This document shows, piece by piece, positions 34,333 to 43,000 of a stretch of 64,000 bases of DNA. How positions within the stretch are numbered: the first letter of the stretch is position 1; every line of letters begins with the position of its first letter. Position numbers and translations under genes: made by a program. The stretch lies in NCBI RefSeq assembly GCF_023712425.1, contig NZ_JAMAYG010000001.1:310001-374000 (forward strand), read 5' to 3'. This DNA comes from Rothia sp. P100. Its GTDB lineage: Bacteria; Actinomycetota; Actinomycetes; Actinomycetales; Micrococcaceae. The notes under the pieces were generated by a model. The model was given only the letters and a program-made list of their open reading frames with translations. It was not told the origin of the DNA and searched no databases.

Positions 34333-36161
34333 TAGACTACCTTGGGGGCAATATCGTTAATAAAGCGGGACCGTTGCCGGCCACTGCGCCCCCCGGGGGT
34401 GCGCGAGCGCGACCAGGTAAAGGTCAAGTATTTGCGGGCACGGGTGATACCTACGTAAAAGAGGCGGCGTTCCTCGTCGACCGCGTCGCTAGTCTTGGCG
34501 AACGAGATGGGCATCAGCCCCTCATTAAGACCGCAGAGGAAGACGGCATCCCATTCCAGACCCTTGGCAGAGTGCAGGGAGGCCAGAGTTACCCCGTTCA
34601 TGGAGGGGGCATCTCGCTGGGTGGAGCGTTGGAAGAGCACCGCCACGAACTCGTAAATGGTGAGTTCGGGGGGCAATTCAGCAGCATCATTTGTTGCTGC
34701 CTGCTGGCGCTGCTGCTCCCTCTCGTGGGTGAGACGGTCAGCTAGAGCCACTAGGGTCTCCAAGGATTCCCACCGTTGACGCACCTGGCCGCTGCGCTCT
34801 GGGGCTTTCTCTGACCATCCCAGTGATTTGAGGTTATCTCGTACTAGTTCCGGCACACTCTCAGCGGAGTCCGCGCCCTTGGCAGCTCCTTGCAGCATGC
34901 TCAGGGCAGCGCGCACTTCAGCTCGGTCAAAGAATTTTTCAGCCCCGCGTAGCTGGTATTTAATTCCCGCATCGTTCAGGGCTTGTTCTAGTGCGGCCGA
35001 CTGTCCATTGGTACGGTAAAGCACAGCGATCTCAGCTGCTGGCACGCCGTCCTTCTCGATATAATCTCTGATGTCCTCGGCGATACCGGCAGCTTCTTGC
35101 TCATCATCTGCATAACCAAACCAGGCGGCCTCAGGCCCACCCGGACGTTGGGACTTGAGTTCAAGGGGCGGCGCCCAAGAGAAGCGGGTAGAGTCAGGCT
35201 GCACCCGGCGCGCTGCCAGCAGACGGTTAGCCAGCTGAACCACTTGGGGTGTTGAGCGGTAGGCGCGAATCAATTTGACTACCGTTGCGCCTTCAAAGCG
35301 GCGGGGGAAATCAAGCAGGTGGCGGCTGGTGGCCCCGGCAAAAGAGTAAATCGTCTGGGAGGCATCACCCACTACGCAGATATCATCGCGCTGCCCTAGC
35401 CAGGCATCCAGTAGTCGTTGTTGCAGGGGCGAGACGTCCTGGTATTCATCCACCACAAAGTGCCGGTACTGTTGGTGAATTTGGGCAGCGATCTGCGGGT
35501 TCTCTTCAATAATGGCGATGGTCAGTAAGAGGATATCTTCAAAGTCGATGACGTTGCGTTCGTCTTTGAGCTCCTCATAGGTACGGAAGAGACGCACCAT
35601 ATCAATGGGGGTAATATCCGCTCGCAACTCCCGGTGAGCGAGGTTTGGCATCAGGGTGTCAGGTGTCAGCATGGAAACCTTAGCCCACTCAATTTCAGCT
35701 GCTAAGTCTCTCACTATCGCGCGATCCGTGCCCAGGCCCAGGCGCCTAGCAGATTCAATGATGAACTGGGCTTTATTTTTGAGGATTTCAGGCGTTGAGC
35801 CGCCAATTGCCTGCGGCCAAAAATACTTTAGCTGGGCCAGAGCAGCCGAATGGAAGGTGCGGGCCACCACACCCACTGCGCCCAAAGCGCGCAGGCGCAC
35901 CTTCATTTCTTCTGCCGCCCGAGTAGTAAAGGTCAGCGCTAGAACACTGCGGGGGTTGTAGCGGCCGATGGCAATGCCGTAAGCAATGCGGTGGGTAATC
36001 GCCCGGGTCTTACCAGTACCCGCACCTGCTAACACGCACATGGGGCCGGATATTTCGGTGGCCACCCGGCGCTGCTCCGGGTCAAGGCCCTCAAGGATAG
36101 AATCAGCGCTCCGCTGCATTAGCTCAATGGGCTCAGCACGCAGACGATCAATTTCTAGCAC
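34332..36161 (-). CDS. uvrD2: UvrD2-like superfamily 1 DNA helicase lacking HRDC
   Basis: 609 residues from GTG 36161: AAGGAG lies 5 nt upstream, far better than the more distal TTG 36191. Superfamily 1 motifs: GLDPEQRRVATEISGPMCVLAGAGTGKT (Q motif, Walker A), DEYQDVSPLQQRLL (Walker B), GDASQTIYSFAGA, RAYRSTPQVVQLANRLL, ASLHSAKGLEWDAVFL and YVGITRARKYL. Position next to nudC matches mycobacterial uvrD2 (Rv3198c), which carries a C-terminal tetracysteine and HRDC domain. Here the protein ends soon after motif VI with a basic, Ser/Arg-rich tail (about 585-609) and no CxxC pair. It is coupled to the YgjP-like gene. Confidence 0.9.
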   Translation of the reverse strand: MLEIDRLRAEPIELMQRSADSILEGLDPEQRRVATEISGPMCVLAGAGTGKTRAITHRIAYGIAIGRYNPRSVLALTFTTRAAEEMKVRLRALGAVGVVARTFHSAALAQLKYFWPQAIGGSTPEILKNKAQFIIESARRLGLGTDRAIVRDLAAEIEWAKVSMLTPDTLMPNLAHRELRADITPIDMVRLFRTYEELKDERNVIDFEDILLLTIAIIEENPQIAAQIHQQYRHFVVDEYQDVSPLQQRLLDAWLGQRDDICVVGDASQTIYSFAGATSRHLLDFPRRFEGATVVKLIRAYRSTPQVVQLANRLLAARRVQPDSTRFSWAPPLELKSQRPGGPEAAWFGYADDEQEAAGIAEDIRDYIEKDGVPAAEIAVLYRTNGQSAALEQALNDAGIKYQLRGAEKFFDRAEVRAALSMLQGAAKGADSAESVPELVRDNLKSLGWSEKAPERSGQVRQRWESLETLVALADRLTHEREQQRQQAATNDAAELPPELTIYEFVAVLFQRSTQRDAPSMNGVTLASLHSAKGLEWDAVFLCGLNEGLMPISFAKTSDAVDEERRLFYVGITRARKYLTFTWSRSRTPGGRSGRQRSRFINDIAPKVV

Positions 36162-36203
36162 GAGGACTCCTTGGGTAGACGGGGCAGTCAACCAGTCTAC
36201 CGT

Positions 36204-37361
36204 TTACAGGGCTTTCCCCAGCCAGTGTTCAATCAGACGGCGGGATATCGAGCTTCGGCCAGGTAGCTGAACTTCTTGATGCGTGTAGGCGGCGATGAGC
36301 TCCTGGCGGGTGAACCACCGGATGGTCTCTATTTCGGCGCCGTCAGCTTTCACCTGCTCCGGATTATCAATGACTGCGATGTAACCACACATGAGTGAAC
36401 GGGGAAAAGGCCAGGGCTGGGAACCCAGATAAGCCATGCCGACCACGCGCCCACCGTTTTCTTCCCAGACCTCCCTCATCACCGCATCCTCCAAGGACTC
36501 CCCACCCTCTACAAAACCAGCAAAAGTAGAAAAGAGCCCAGCACCCCAAGCTCTTGCCTGGCCGAGCAGAATTTTTTCCTCTCCTCCCACCTCAGCGGTG
36601 ACCGCTGTAATGACAGCAGGGTCGGTGCGAGGGAAAAGTTCCCGGCCGCTCTGGGTCACACGCGCCCAACCTGCGCGTATGGAAAGGGTGGGCTCTCCGG
36701 TGGCGGGGTCAAACTTGTGGGAACCGTGCCAATGGGCCAGGGAAGCAACAGCTGCCAGAGGCTGGCCCCAGGCAAAAGGCAAGCCGATCCCCTCATAGCC
36801 GTAGGCGGCATAGTCTCGGATCAGCTCCCACTGCCCGCCGGTTTGAGCGGCCAGGACGTCTGCCACGGACTGTTCCTGCTGATCGAAGCCTTGCAGGTTC
36901 AGGGGTTGGTGCCCGAGGTCCAAAAAATATTCAAAGTCACCGGTCAGCGCAAGGACCGGGGCATCCCCATCATCTAGAGCCAGTACACCAGCAAAGACAA
37001 GATAGGCGGTGTGGTGGCTATCGGTAGCTGCGTAGTCATGCCAGTGCTCAGCCTGCAGGCCGTAGTGCGCCGCAAGGTCCAGGGGTTCGGGAGGTTGCCC
37101 GTCTCCCCTGTTTTGCACCAGCACCCTGTCGCGGTCCACTGCAAGCAAAAGTGGCAGGTGCTCCCAGGGGTAGAGCTTGCCGGAGTCAGCCGCAGTAGCC
37201 GGCAGCCCGCCGTCCACCAACTGCTCCACTACCGCGGCCAAGAACCCTGGTTCATCCCGCACGCTCCCCTGCTGGGAGAGACGATGCGGAACAAAAGGTA
37301 GGCGACCCAGGGGCGAAAAATGCCCCGTCAGCGACAGATTCATCATATTTTCGGCATTCAT
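36204..37361 (-). CDS. nudC: NudC-like NAD(H)/NAD-RNA pyrophosphatase, zinc cysteines missing
   Basis: 385 residues. Nudix box GFVEGGESLEDAVMREVWEENGG (about 282-304) and the NudC-specific LGSQPWPFPRSLM (312-324) point to hydrolysis of NADH or removal of NAD caps from RNA. NudC normally has a Cys4 zinc ribbon before the Nudix fold. Here the equivalent stretch (about 210-240, HWHGSHKFDPATGEPTLSIRAGWARV) has no cysteine, and the whole protein has one Cys (325). The dimer-forming zinc site is therefore gone. AAGGGG lies 10 nt before the ATG. Divergent from the kinase-fold gene with only 37 nt between starts. Confidence 0.88.
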   Translation of the reverse strand: MNAENMMNLSLTGHFSPLGRLPFVPHRLSQQGSVRDEPGFLAAVVEQLVDGGLPATAADSGKLYPWEHLPLLLAVDRDRVLVQNRGDGQPPEPLDLAAHYGLQAEHWHDYAATDSHHTAYLVFAGVLALDDGDAPVLALTGDFEYFLDLGHQPLNLQGFDQQEQSVADVLAAQTGGQWELIRDYAAYGYEGIGLPFAWGQPLAAVASLAHWHGSHKFDPATGEPTLSIRAGWARVTQSGRELFPRTDPAVITAVTAEVGGEEKILLGQARAWGAGLFSTFAGFVEGGESLEDAVMREVWEENGGRVVGMAYLGSQPWPFPRSLMCGYIAVIDNPEQVKADGAEIETIRWFTRQELIAAYTHQEVQLPGRSSISRRLIEHWLGKAL

Positions 37362-37386
37362 CGGGTCTATGCCCCTTTATCTCTTG

Positions 37387-37399
37387 TACCCTGGAAGTG
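37387..37399 (+). promoter_or_regulatory. Leaderless promoter candidate for kinase-fold gene
   Basis: TACCCT (37387-37392), six nt, then GTG at 37399 with no SD at a usable distance. Same TAnnnT-N6-start geometry as in front of trmL and the DEDDh exonuclease gene. Confidence 0.4.
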
Positions 37400-38391
37400 T
37401 GACTTCGACACCGCTTCAACTTGCCGCAATCGTATCAGCTGGCGTGCTAGGGCTCTACCCTGTAGCCGCCCTCCCGTCAGCTGATGACACCGTAGACTTT
37501 GATTCAGCGATCATTATTGACTCCGCCGACAAACGTTGGCGCGTACGTGCCCCCAAAAATCCAGAAGCTAGCGTGCGCCTTGAAGCGGAGCACATGATCC
37601 TTCAATCCTTCTCACCGGGTCTGCGCGCCCGCCTCCCCTTTTTGGTACCCACCATCGTCGGATCGGTACCCCAGGGCGGGCTGCAAACTTTTATCTACTC
37701 TCATAATCCCGGTGCGCCGGTCGATATTGATGAGTTAGCAGATATTAGCTACGGCACCCGCGGTGGCAAAACCGATATTGCAGAAGCTATCGCCGGGGCC
37801 ATCGCCACCGTGCATGTCTTCCCCGAAACCATCGTAGAAGAAGCAGACTTACCCGTTTATACCGGTGAACAGATTCGCGAGCGCCGTCTCGCTGAACTGG
37901 ACCGCGCCGTAGCAACCGGCAAGGTACCCTCAGGTCTGTTAGAACGCTGGGAAAAGCAGCTCAATGATGTCTCCCTCTGGCAGTTCCGCCCCCGGGTCAT
38001 CCATGGGGATCTCAACGAAGATAACCTGGTGATTGATAAGAAAACGATTGTTGAGGTAACCGGCTGGTCGGAGGTCTGTGTAGGTGACCCTGCCCAAGAT
38101 TTCTCCTGGCTTTTTGCCTGCTCAGATACTGACTTCCGCGATCGCATTTTTGATCTCTACCGCAACCAGATGCCTCAGCAACCCGACGAGCACCTAGAAT
38201 CCCGCGCCAACCTTTATGCTGAGTTTGGCTTAGCTCAGTGGCTGATTCGTGGGGTTGAGCTTGAAGACCGTGTGATGGTGTCAGAGGCGGTTTCGATGCT
38301 CAGCAGCCTGGAGGCTGAACTGCGCGAGGTGGGGGTACTTGACCCCCAGCCGGTTCAGCAACTGCCCGAGAAAATCTCGGACGACTTCTAA
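37399..38391 (+). CDS. Aminoglycoside/macrolide phosphotransferase-fold protein, metal-Asp lost
   Basis: 330 residues from GTG 37399; the longer open frame would run antisense into nudC. APH-type kinase fold: an N-lobe with LEAEHMILQSF, then the Brenner motif HGDLNEDN (202-209) that holds the catalytic Asp and Asn. The second metal ligand, the Asp of IDW in real enzymes, reads VTGW (220-223), so Gly replaces Asp, followed by the usual SEVCVGDPAQDFSWL. It is therefore probably a pseudokinase or an enzyme with altered metal use. It should not be read as an antibiotic-resistance gene without testing. It ends in a strong terminator. Confidence 0.8.
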   Translation: MTSTPLQLAAIVSAGVLGLYPVAALPSADDTVDFDSAIIIDSADKRWRVRAPKNPEASVRLEAEHMILQSFSPGLRARLPFLVPTIVGSVPQGGLQTFIYSHNPGAPVDIDELADISYGTRGGKTDIAEAIAGAIATVHVFPETIVEEADLPVYTGEQIRERRLAELDRAVATGKVPSGLLERWEKQLNDVSLWQFRPRVIHGDLNEDNLVIDKKTIVEVTGWSEVCVGDPAQDFSWLFACSDTDFRDRIFDLYRNQMPQQPDEHLESRANLYAEFGLAQWLIRGVELEDRVMVSEAVSMLSSLEAELREVGVLDPQPVQQLPEKISDDF

Positions 38392-38412
38392 AGATTACTT
38401 TCTCACCTCTTA

Positions 38413-38452
38413 CCCCGCCCCTTTCATGTCGGAAAGGGGCGGGGTTTGTTTT
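38413..38452 (+). terminator. Intrinsic terminator after kinase-fold gene
   Basis: Thirteen-bp perfect stem CCCCGCCCCTTTC / GAAAGGGGCGGGG with a 6-nt loop, then TTTGTTTT. Confidence 0.9.
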
Positions 38453-38512
38453 ACCCTGCAGTTTTTCACATGATGGAATGTTTTTGCTCTGGGGTCACAC
38501 CTAAAGAAATAT

Positions 38513-38528
38513 TAGACAGAACGGTCTA
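38513..38528. promoter_or_regulatory. TetR-type operator
   Basis: TAGACAGAACGGTCTA is a 16-bp imperfect palindrome (6 of 8 positions symmetric, outer TAGAC/GTCTA perfect). It overlaps the start of a possible -10 TATTTT (38527-38532) and lies 16 nt before the TetR start codon. Strongly like TetR-family operators; autorepression of the tetR-eamA pair is the natural reading. Confidence 0.6.
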
Positions 38529-38544
38529 TTTTGGGAGTTTCGGT

Positions 38545-39132
38545 ATGGGTAAAGCACGCCAGAAAATACTCGATGCCTCCGCGCATCTTTTCTATACCCG
38601 CGGGATTGCCGCCACCGGCATTGACGCTATTATCGCTGATGCGGGAGTTGCTAAGCAGAGCCTTTACAATAATTTTTCCTCCAAAGAAGAGCTCGAAAGC
38701 GCCTACATCGAGGTGCGCCACCAACAGTGGCTCCAACTTTTTAACGAAAGGCTCACACGTCCGGATAGCGAGGCGCCCAGGGAACCCCGGGCAGAGGCAC
38801 TTTGCACAGTGTTGGCTGTCTTTGACGCTTATGCTGATCACGCAGTTTCCGGGTGGAGCCAAGGTTTTCGCGGTTGCGGTCTACTCAATGCTGCAGCCGA
38901 GCTCGCCACCGGCTCGCCGGGGAGGCAGGCGGTACGCCGCCATAAGGAAGAAGTAGAGGCAATCTTGGTAAAAGCTCTACGGCCTCAGTTAGAAGACCGT
39001 GCGGCGACGCTAGGCCGCCAGCTCAGTTTCCTCTTGGAAGGCGCTATAGCCCGTGCGGGTCTAGAGGAGGACCCAGCACTTTTGGATGAGGCCCGCCAGC
39101 AGGCTATCAAGCTTCTGGAGGCAGAAGCGTGA
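38545..39132 (+). CDS. TetR-family repressor controlling adjacent EamA transporter
   Basis: 195 residues from ATG 38545 (GGGAG 8 nt upstream); the longer frame lacks support. N-terminal HTH: KILDASAHLFYTRGIAATGIDAIIADAGVAKQSLYNNFSSKEELESAYI. The C-terminal ligand domain (about 60-190) contains GFRGCGLLNAAAE, as in TetR proteins that sense small hydrophobic compounds. The downstream eamA start overlaps its stop (GTGA), so they are translationally coupled. The palindrome at 38513-38528 suggests autorepression. Confidence 0.9.
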   Translation: MGKARQKILDASAHLFYTRGIAATGIDAIIADAGVAKQSLYNNFSSKEELESAYIEVRHQQWLQLFNERLTRPDSEAPREPRAEALCTVLAVFDAYADHAVSGWSQGFRGCGLLNAAAELATGSPGRQAVRRHKEEVEAILVKALRPQLEDRAATLGRQLSFLLEGAIARAGLEEDPALLDEARQQAIKLLEAEA

Positions 39133-40025
39133 TCTACATTCTGATCACAGCTCTTCTCTGGGGGACTACCGGCACCGTAGCCACCTTTGCCCCGGGAGCC
39201 GGACCGCTTGCAATAGGATCTGCGGCGCTAGGAATAGGTGGACTTTTACAGGCGTTGATTGCGGTATCAGCACTTCGCACCGAGGTAGCTGCTCTGCGCG
39301 TCCGCACCCTCCCGATTGCCGCCGGAGCCTTGGCAGTGGCTATCTACCCCCTGGCTTTCTACAGCTCCATGCACTATGCAGGTGTAGCTATTGGCTCCGT
39401 CGTCTCGCTGGCTTCTGCCCCCATAGCGTCCGCGCTCTTAGAGCGCTTTATCAGCCACAATCCCTTATCCCGACGCTGGGTTCTTGCTCTGCTTCTAGGG
39501 CTAGGCGGTAGTGCTCTGCTCTGCCTTGCCAAACTCACCAGTGCCCCAGAGGACCTACTCAGTACCCTGTGGGGGCTTGGTCTGGGGCTGGTGGCTGGTA
39601 CCAGCTACGCCGTGTATTCCTGGGTTGCCCACCGGCTTATGGGGGCAGGTATTAGCCGCGCCGCTGCTATGGGCTCTGTATTTGGTGCCGGTGGGCTATT
39701 GCTCTTACCGGTACTGATCCTAACGGGCGCTCCCCTGCTTGCCAGCCCCCAGGCTTTTTGGGTGGCAAGCTATATGGCACTCATTCCCATGTTCGCTGGC
39801 TATCTGCTCTTTGGCTGTGGGCTTACTAGGGTAAGCCCCTCAACCGCCACGACTATCACTCTGGTTGAACCTGCGGTAGCCACGCTCCTGGCAGTAGCCA
39901 TCGTCGGGGAAGAGCTCTCTGCCGTAGGCTGGGCAGGTATGGTATTACTGTGCGCCGCTCTCGCCCTACTAGCCTTTCCCCAGAGGTTACCTGCAGTGGC
40001 GCCTTCACCCGGTGCTCAGCCTTGA
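39129..40025 (+). CDS. EamA/DMT-family transporter
   Basis: 298 residues, GTG start within the GTGA overlap with tetR. Ten hydrophobic helices in two homologous halves, with the Pro/Gly-rich ends of EamA repeats (AIYPLAFYSSMHYAGVAIGSVVSLASAPIASALLERF and SPSTATTITLVEPAVATLLAVAIVGEELSAVGWAGM). DMT exporters move amino acids, nucleosides or drugs out of the cell; the substrate cannot be read from the sequence. Control by the co-encoded TetR is likely. It is convergent with adnB, 10 nt apart. Confidence 0.92.
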   Translation: MIYILITALLWGTTGTVATFAPGAGPLAIGSAALGIGGLLQALIAVSALRTEVAALRVRTLPIAAGALAVAIYPLAFYSSMHYAGVAIGSVVSLASAPIASALLERFISHNPLSRRWVLALLLGLGGSALLCLAKLTSAPEDLLSTLWGLGLGLVAGTSYAVYSWVAHRLMGAGISRAAAMGSVFGAGGLLLLPVLILTGAPLLASPQAFWVASYMALIPMFAGYLLFGCGLTRVSPSTATTITLVEPAVATLLAVAIVGEELSAVGWAGMVLLCAALALLAFPQRLPAVAPSPGAQP

Positions 40026-40035
40026 ATTTTGTTCT

Positions 40036-43000
40036 CTAGAGCTGTGCCGCCTGGCGACGGGCTTTCTTTAACACACCAGCGATTTCCTCTTCGGTTGCTA
40101 ACTCCTCAATCCTTACTTCGTCGCCCTCAGCAGCGTAGAAGAAGCTAGCGCTGATATTCGCTGGCTCAATCTTGTGCAAGCGAGCAAAGCCGATGCGGTA
40201 GAGCCCCAGCTGAAGGGCACGGCTTTTCAGCTCTTTCTTTGAAGGGACCCTGCCGGTCTTCCAGTCCACCAGCTCCCACTTTTCAGTACCGTCCGTATCG
40301 ATGGTGCGGAAGATCGCGTCCACGCGACCGCGGACGGTCACACCCTCGACCGGTGTTTCCAGCGGATACTCTATAGCCCACGGCACTTCGTCCGCCCAAC
40401 GGCTTGCCAGGAAATTCTCGCGCAGGGCGGGCAAATCAAGCTCTTCGGCGGTGTCATCATCGGCAAAGTCTTCCTCCCCCACATCCAGCATGGCACTCTG
40501 ACCGTAGTGTTCTTCAACCCAGGTATGAAAGAGGGTTCCCTGACGGGCTGCGATGCCGGGGCGCTGGGGCATGGGGCGCTGCAGGTTATCGATCACCACC
40601 TCAGGGTTCTGCGCTAGCTGAACCAAGAGGGAAGCTGAAATGTGTTGCGGTAGCTCAAACTCCTGTTGATCGGCCGGGGCGCGCAAGAGTTCAAGCAGCA
40701 GCCTTGTCTCTTCTTCCCAGTCTTCGATATCAGCGGTCTCTTGGGCGTTGCTATCGGCGGTGACCTCGGATAGCTCTCGTGGCTCTAGACCGCCTTGTAA
40801 GACGTTAGTCGCAGCGCGCTCAACCCTCTGACGCGGGGTAAGCCGAGGAGCCGCTTCTCCATCTGGGCCCAGCCCAGCGTCAGAAGTGCTGGTGCCGCTG
40901 ACTTCTTCTACCCCGGCAGTTTCCAAATCTTCTAAGGAAGACCAGCTACGGATTTCTGGCCCGTTAAAGGGGTCAAAGGGCCAGAGGGCAGTGAGTAGTG
41001 TGGCTGATTGAGGGTTACCGGCTTCAAGCTGAGCCTCATCAACGCGCGCTAGTAGCTGGGCGGCGTTCTGGTGACCGGCACTCGCCAAGTCCTGACCTAG
41101 ATCAAGTAACTCTTGCAGGAAGTCTGAGACCTGACGTGGTTTAGCCCCGGTGCCCTTCCAGGATGAGCTGGTCAGCACCAGCAGAGACCGCGCCCGGGTG
41201 AAGCCCACGTAGGCGAGCCTGCGTTCCTCGGCTACCCTGTGTTCAACGGCCTGCTCCTTCATAACGCCCATAAATTCGCCGAAGTCCTTAAGGTTCTCAA
41301 AGTTATCGCGCCAGGGCGGCAGATAATTGGCATCCCCGCGCAATGGCCAAGGCAGGGTATCCCCCTTCTTAGTCCAGCGTTCATCCTTACCATCAGGGAA
41401 TTCACCGGCAGCTACGCCGGGAATATAGACATGGTCCCACTCTAAACCCTTAGAAGCATGCACGGTGAGCAACTGCACCGCATCATGGCGCGGTGCCTCC
41501 ACCGCCATATCCAGCCCACCTTCTTCAGCGGCAGCGGCATCCAGCCAGGCCAAAAAACCGCTGATACCGCTAGCTGATGCGCCGGTGGCAGTCAGCGAAA
41601 AACGCACGGTTTCTTCAGCTTCATCAGCATCAAGACCATTAGCTGCGGCCAGCAAGAGAGCGTTGATGCGCGGGGCGCTGGACTCGTAGGTGGCTGCGAC
41701 CCCATGGAAAGTATCCAGGTGCTGCCGGGCTGCGTGCGAGCGGACGCCGGGGCGGGCAGCCAGCTCAATATCCAGCAGCATGGTGCGCTCAATTTCATAA
41801 AGAAGGGTTGAAAGGTCATCGGAGGTGAACTGACGTAGGTAATTAATTTCTGCTGCTAATGCCTGCAGACGGCCACGAGCCGCATGAGTCAATGACCGGC
41901 CGGTGCGGGCGCTGACCCAGCCCTCAGGAGGAAGATTTTCAAGAGCCTCAACCAGTGACGCCCCGTCTGAAATATCGGGGGCAGCAGAATCTAGAATACG
42001 GCGGTAGCGCTCATTATCCCTGGCTTGCTCGGCTTCTTTAACTCGGGTGATGTCCTGTCTACTGCTGAGCCCCCGTGAACGTACCTCATCAAGCTCATCG
42101 AGGGTTTCTTGTTCTACGCGCAGGGCAGCCGCCTCGCCGGTGATACCAAAACGAATCTCATACTCGCGTTGCTGTTTGAGTGCCCCTGCCCAGTCGGCGA
42201 AGGCCAGCAGATCACTGACCCCCAGGCGCCAGCGAGCGCCGGAGAGCAGTCTCATCAGCGCGTCAGATCGCCCCGGGTCTGAGAGCACCCGCAAGACCGC
42301 GACCGTATCAACAATCTCAGGGGTATCCAGCAAACCGCCCAAACCAACCACCTGGTAGGGCACGCCCTTTGCCTCGAAGGCCTCCCGCAGAGGTTCCATT
42401 TGGGCTCTCTTTTTGCACAGTACGGCCATAGTGGGCATCTCGGCTAGGGGACGGTGCGCGAAGGGCTCTCGTTGCTGCGCAATTTTTTGAGCGATAACCT
42501 CAGCTTCATCCCGATCGGTCAGGTACTCCCCTATTTCAACCCGGCCACTACCCGGATCGGGCCGTGGCACTAAGTGGGGTACTTCGATGGAATGCTGTGA
42601 ACGAACCCAATCGGGCTGCAGAGCCAGCGGGGCTGCGTTGGCGTTAGCAGCCGCCAAAATAGCGGTGTCGTTGCGCCAGGCAACCGTCAGATAGCGGGCG
42701 GTGCGGTCAGCGGTGGGGAAGAAGTCATAGAAGCTAAAGAGTTGGCCATCTGAGGCGCCACGGAAACCATAGATGGATTGTTTGGGGTCGCCCACTGCCA
42801 TGACCGGATGTTCTGCAGCACCGTTTCTGGCTCCATACAGATCAGAGAAAAGCTGCATCTGGGCATGGGAGGTGTCCTGAAATTCGTCCAGGAGCACCAC
42901 CGCAAATCGTTCCCGCTCTGTAGCCGCGGCTAGCGGGACCTCCTTGGCGATTCGAGCGGCGCAGGCAATAAGATCACCGTAGTCCATGACCTGCATTCTG

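Noticed and set aside
37177-37398. Longer N-terminus for the kinase-fold protein starting at 37177
   Set aside because: It would run antisense through the start of nudC, is Ser/Thr/Pro-rich without family match, and a leaderless start at GTG 37399 fits better.
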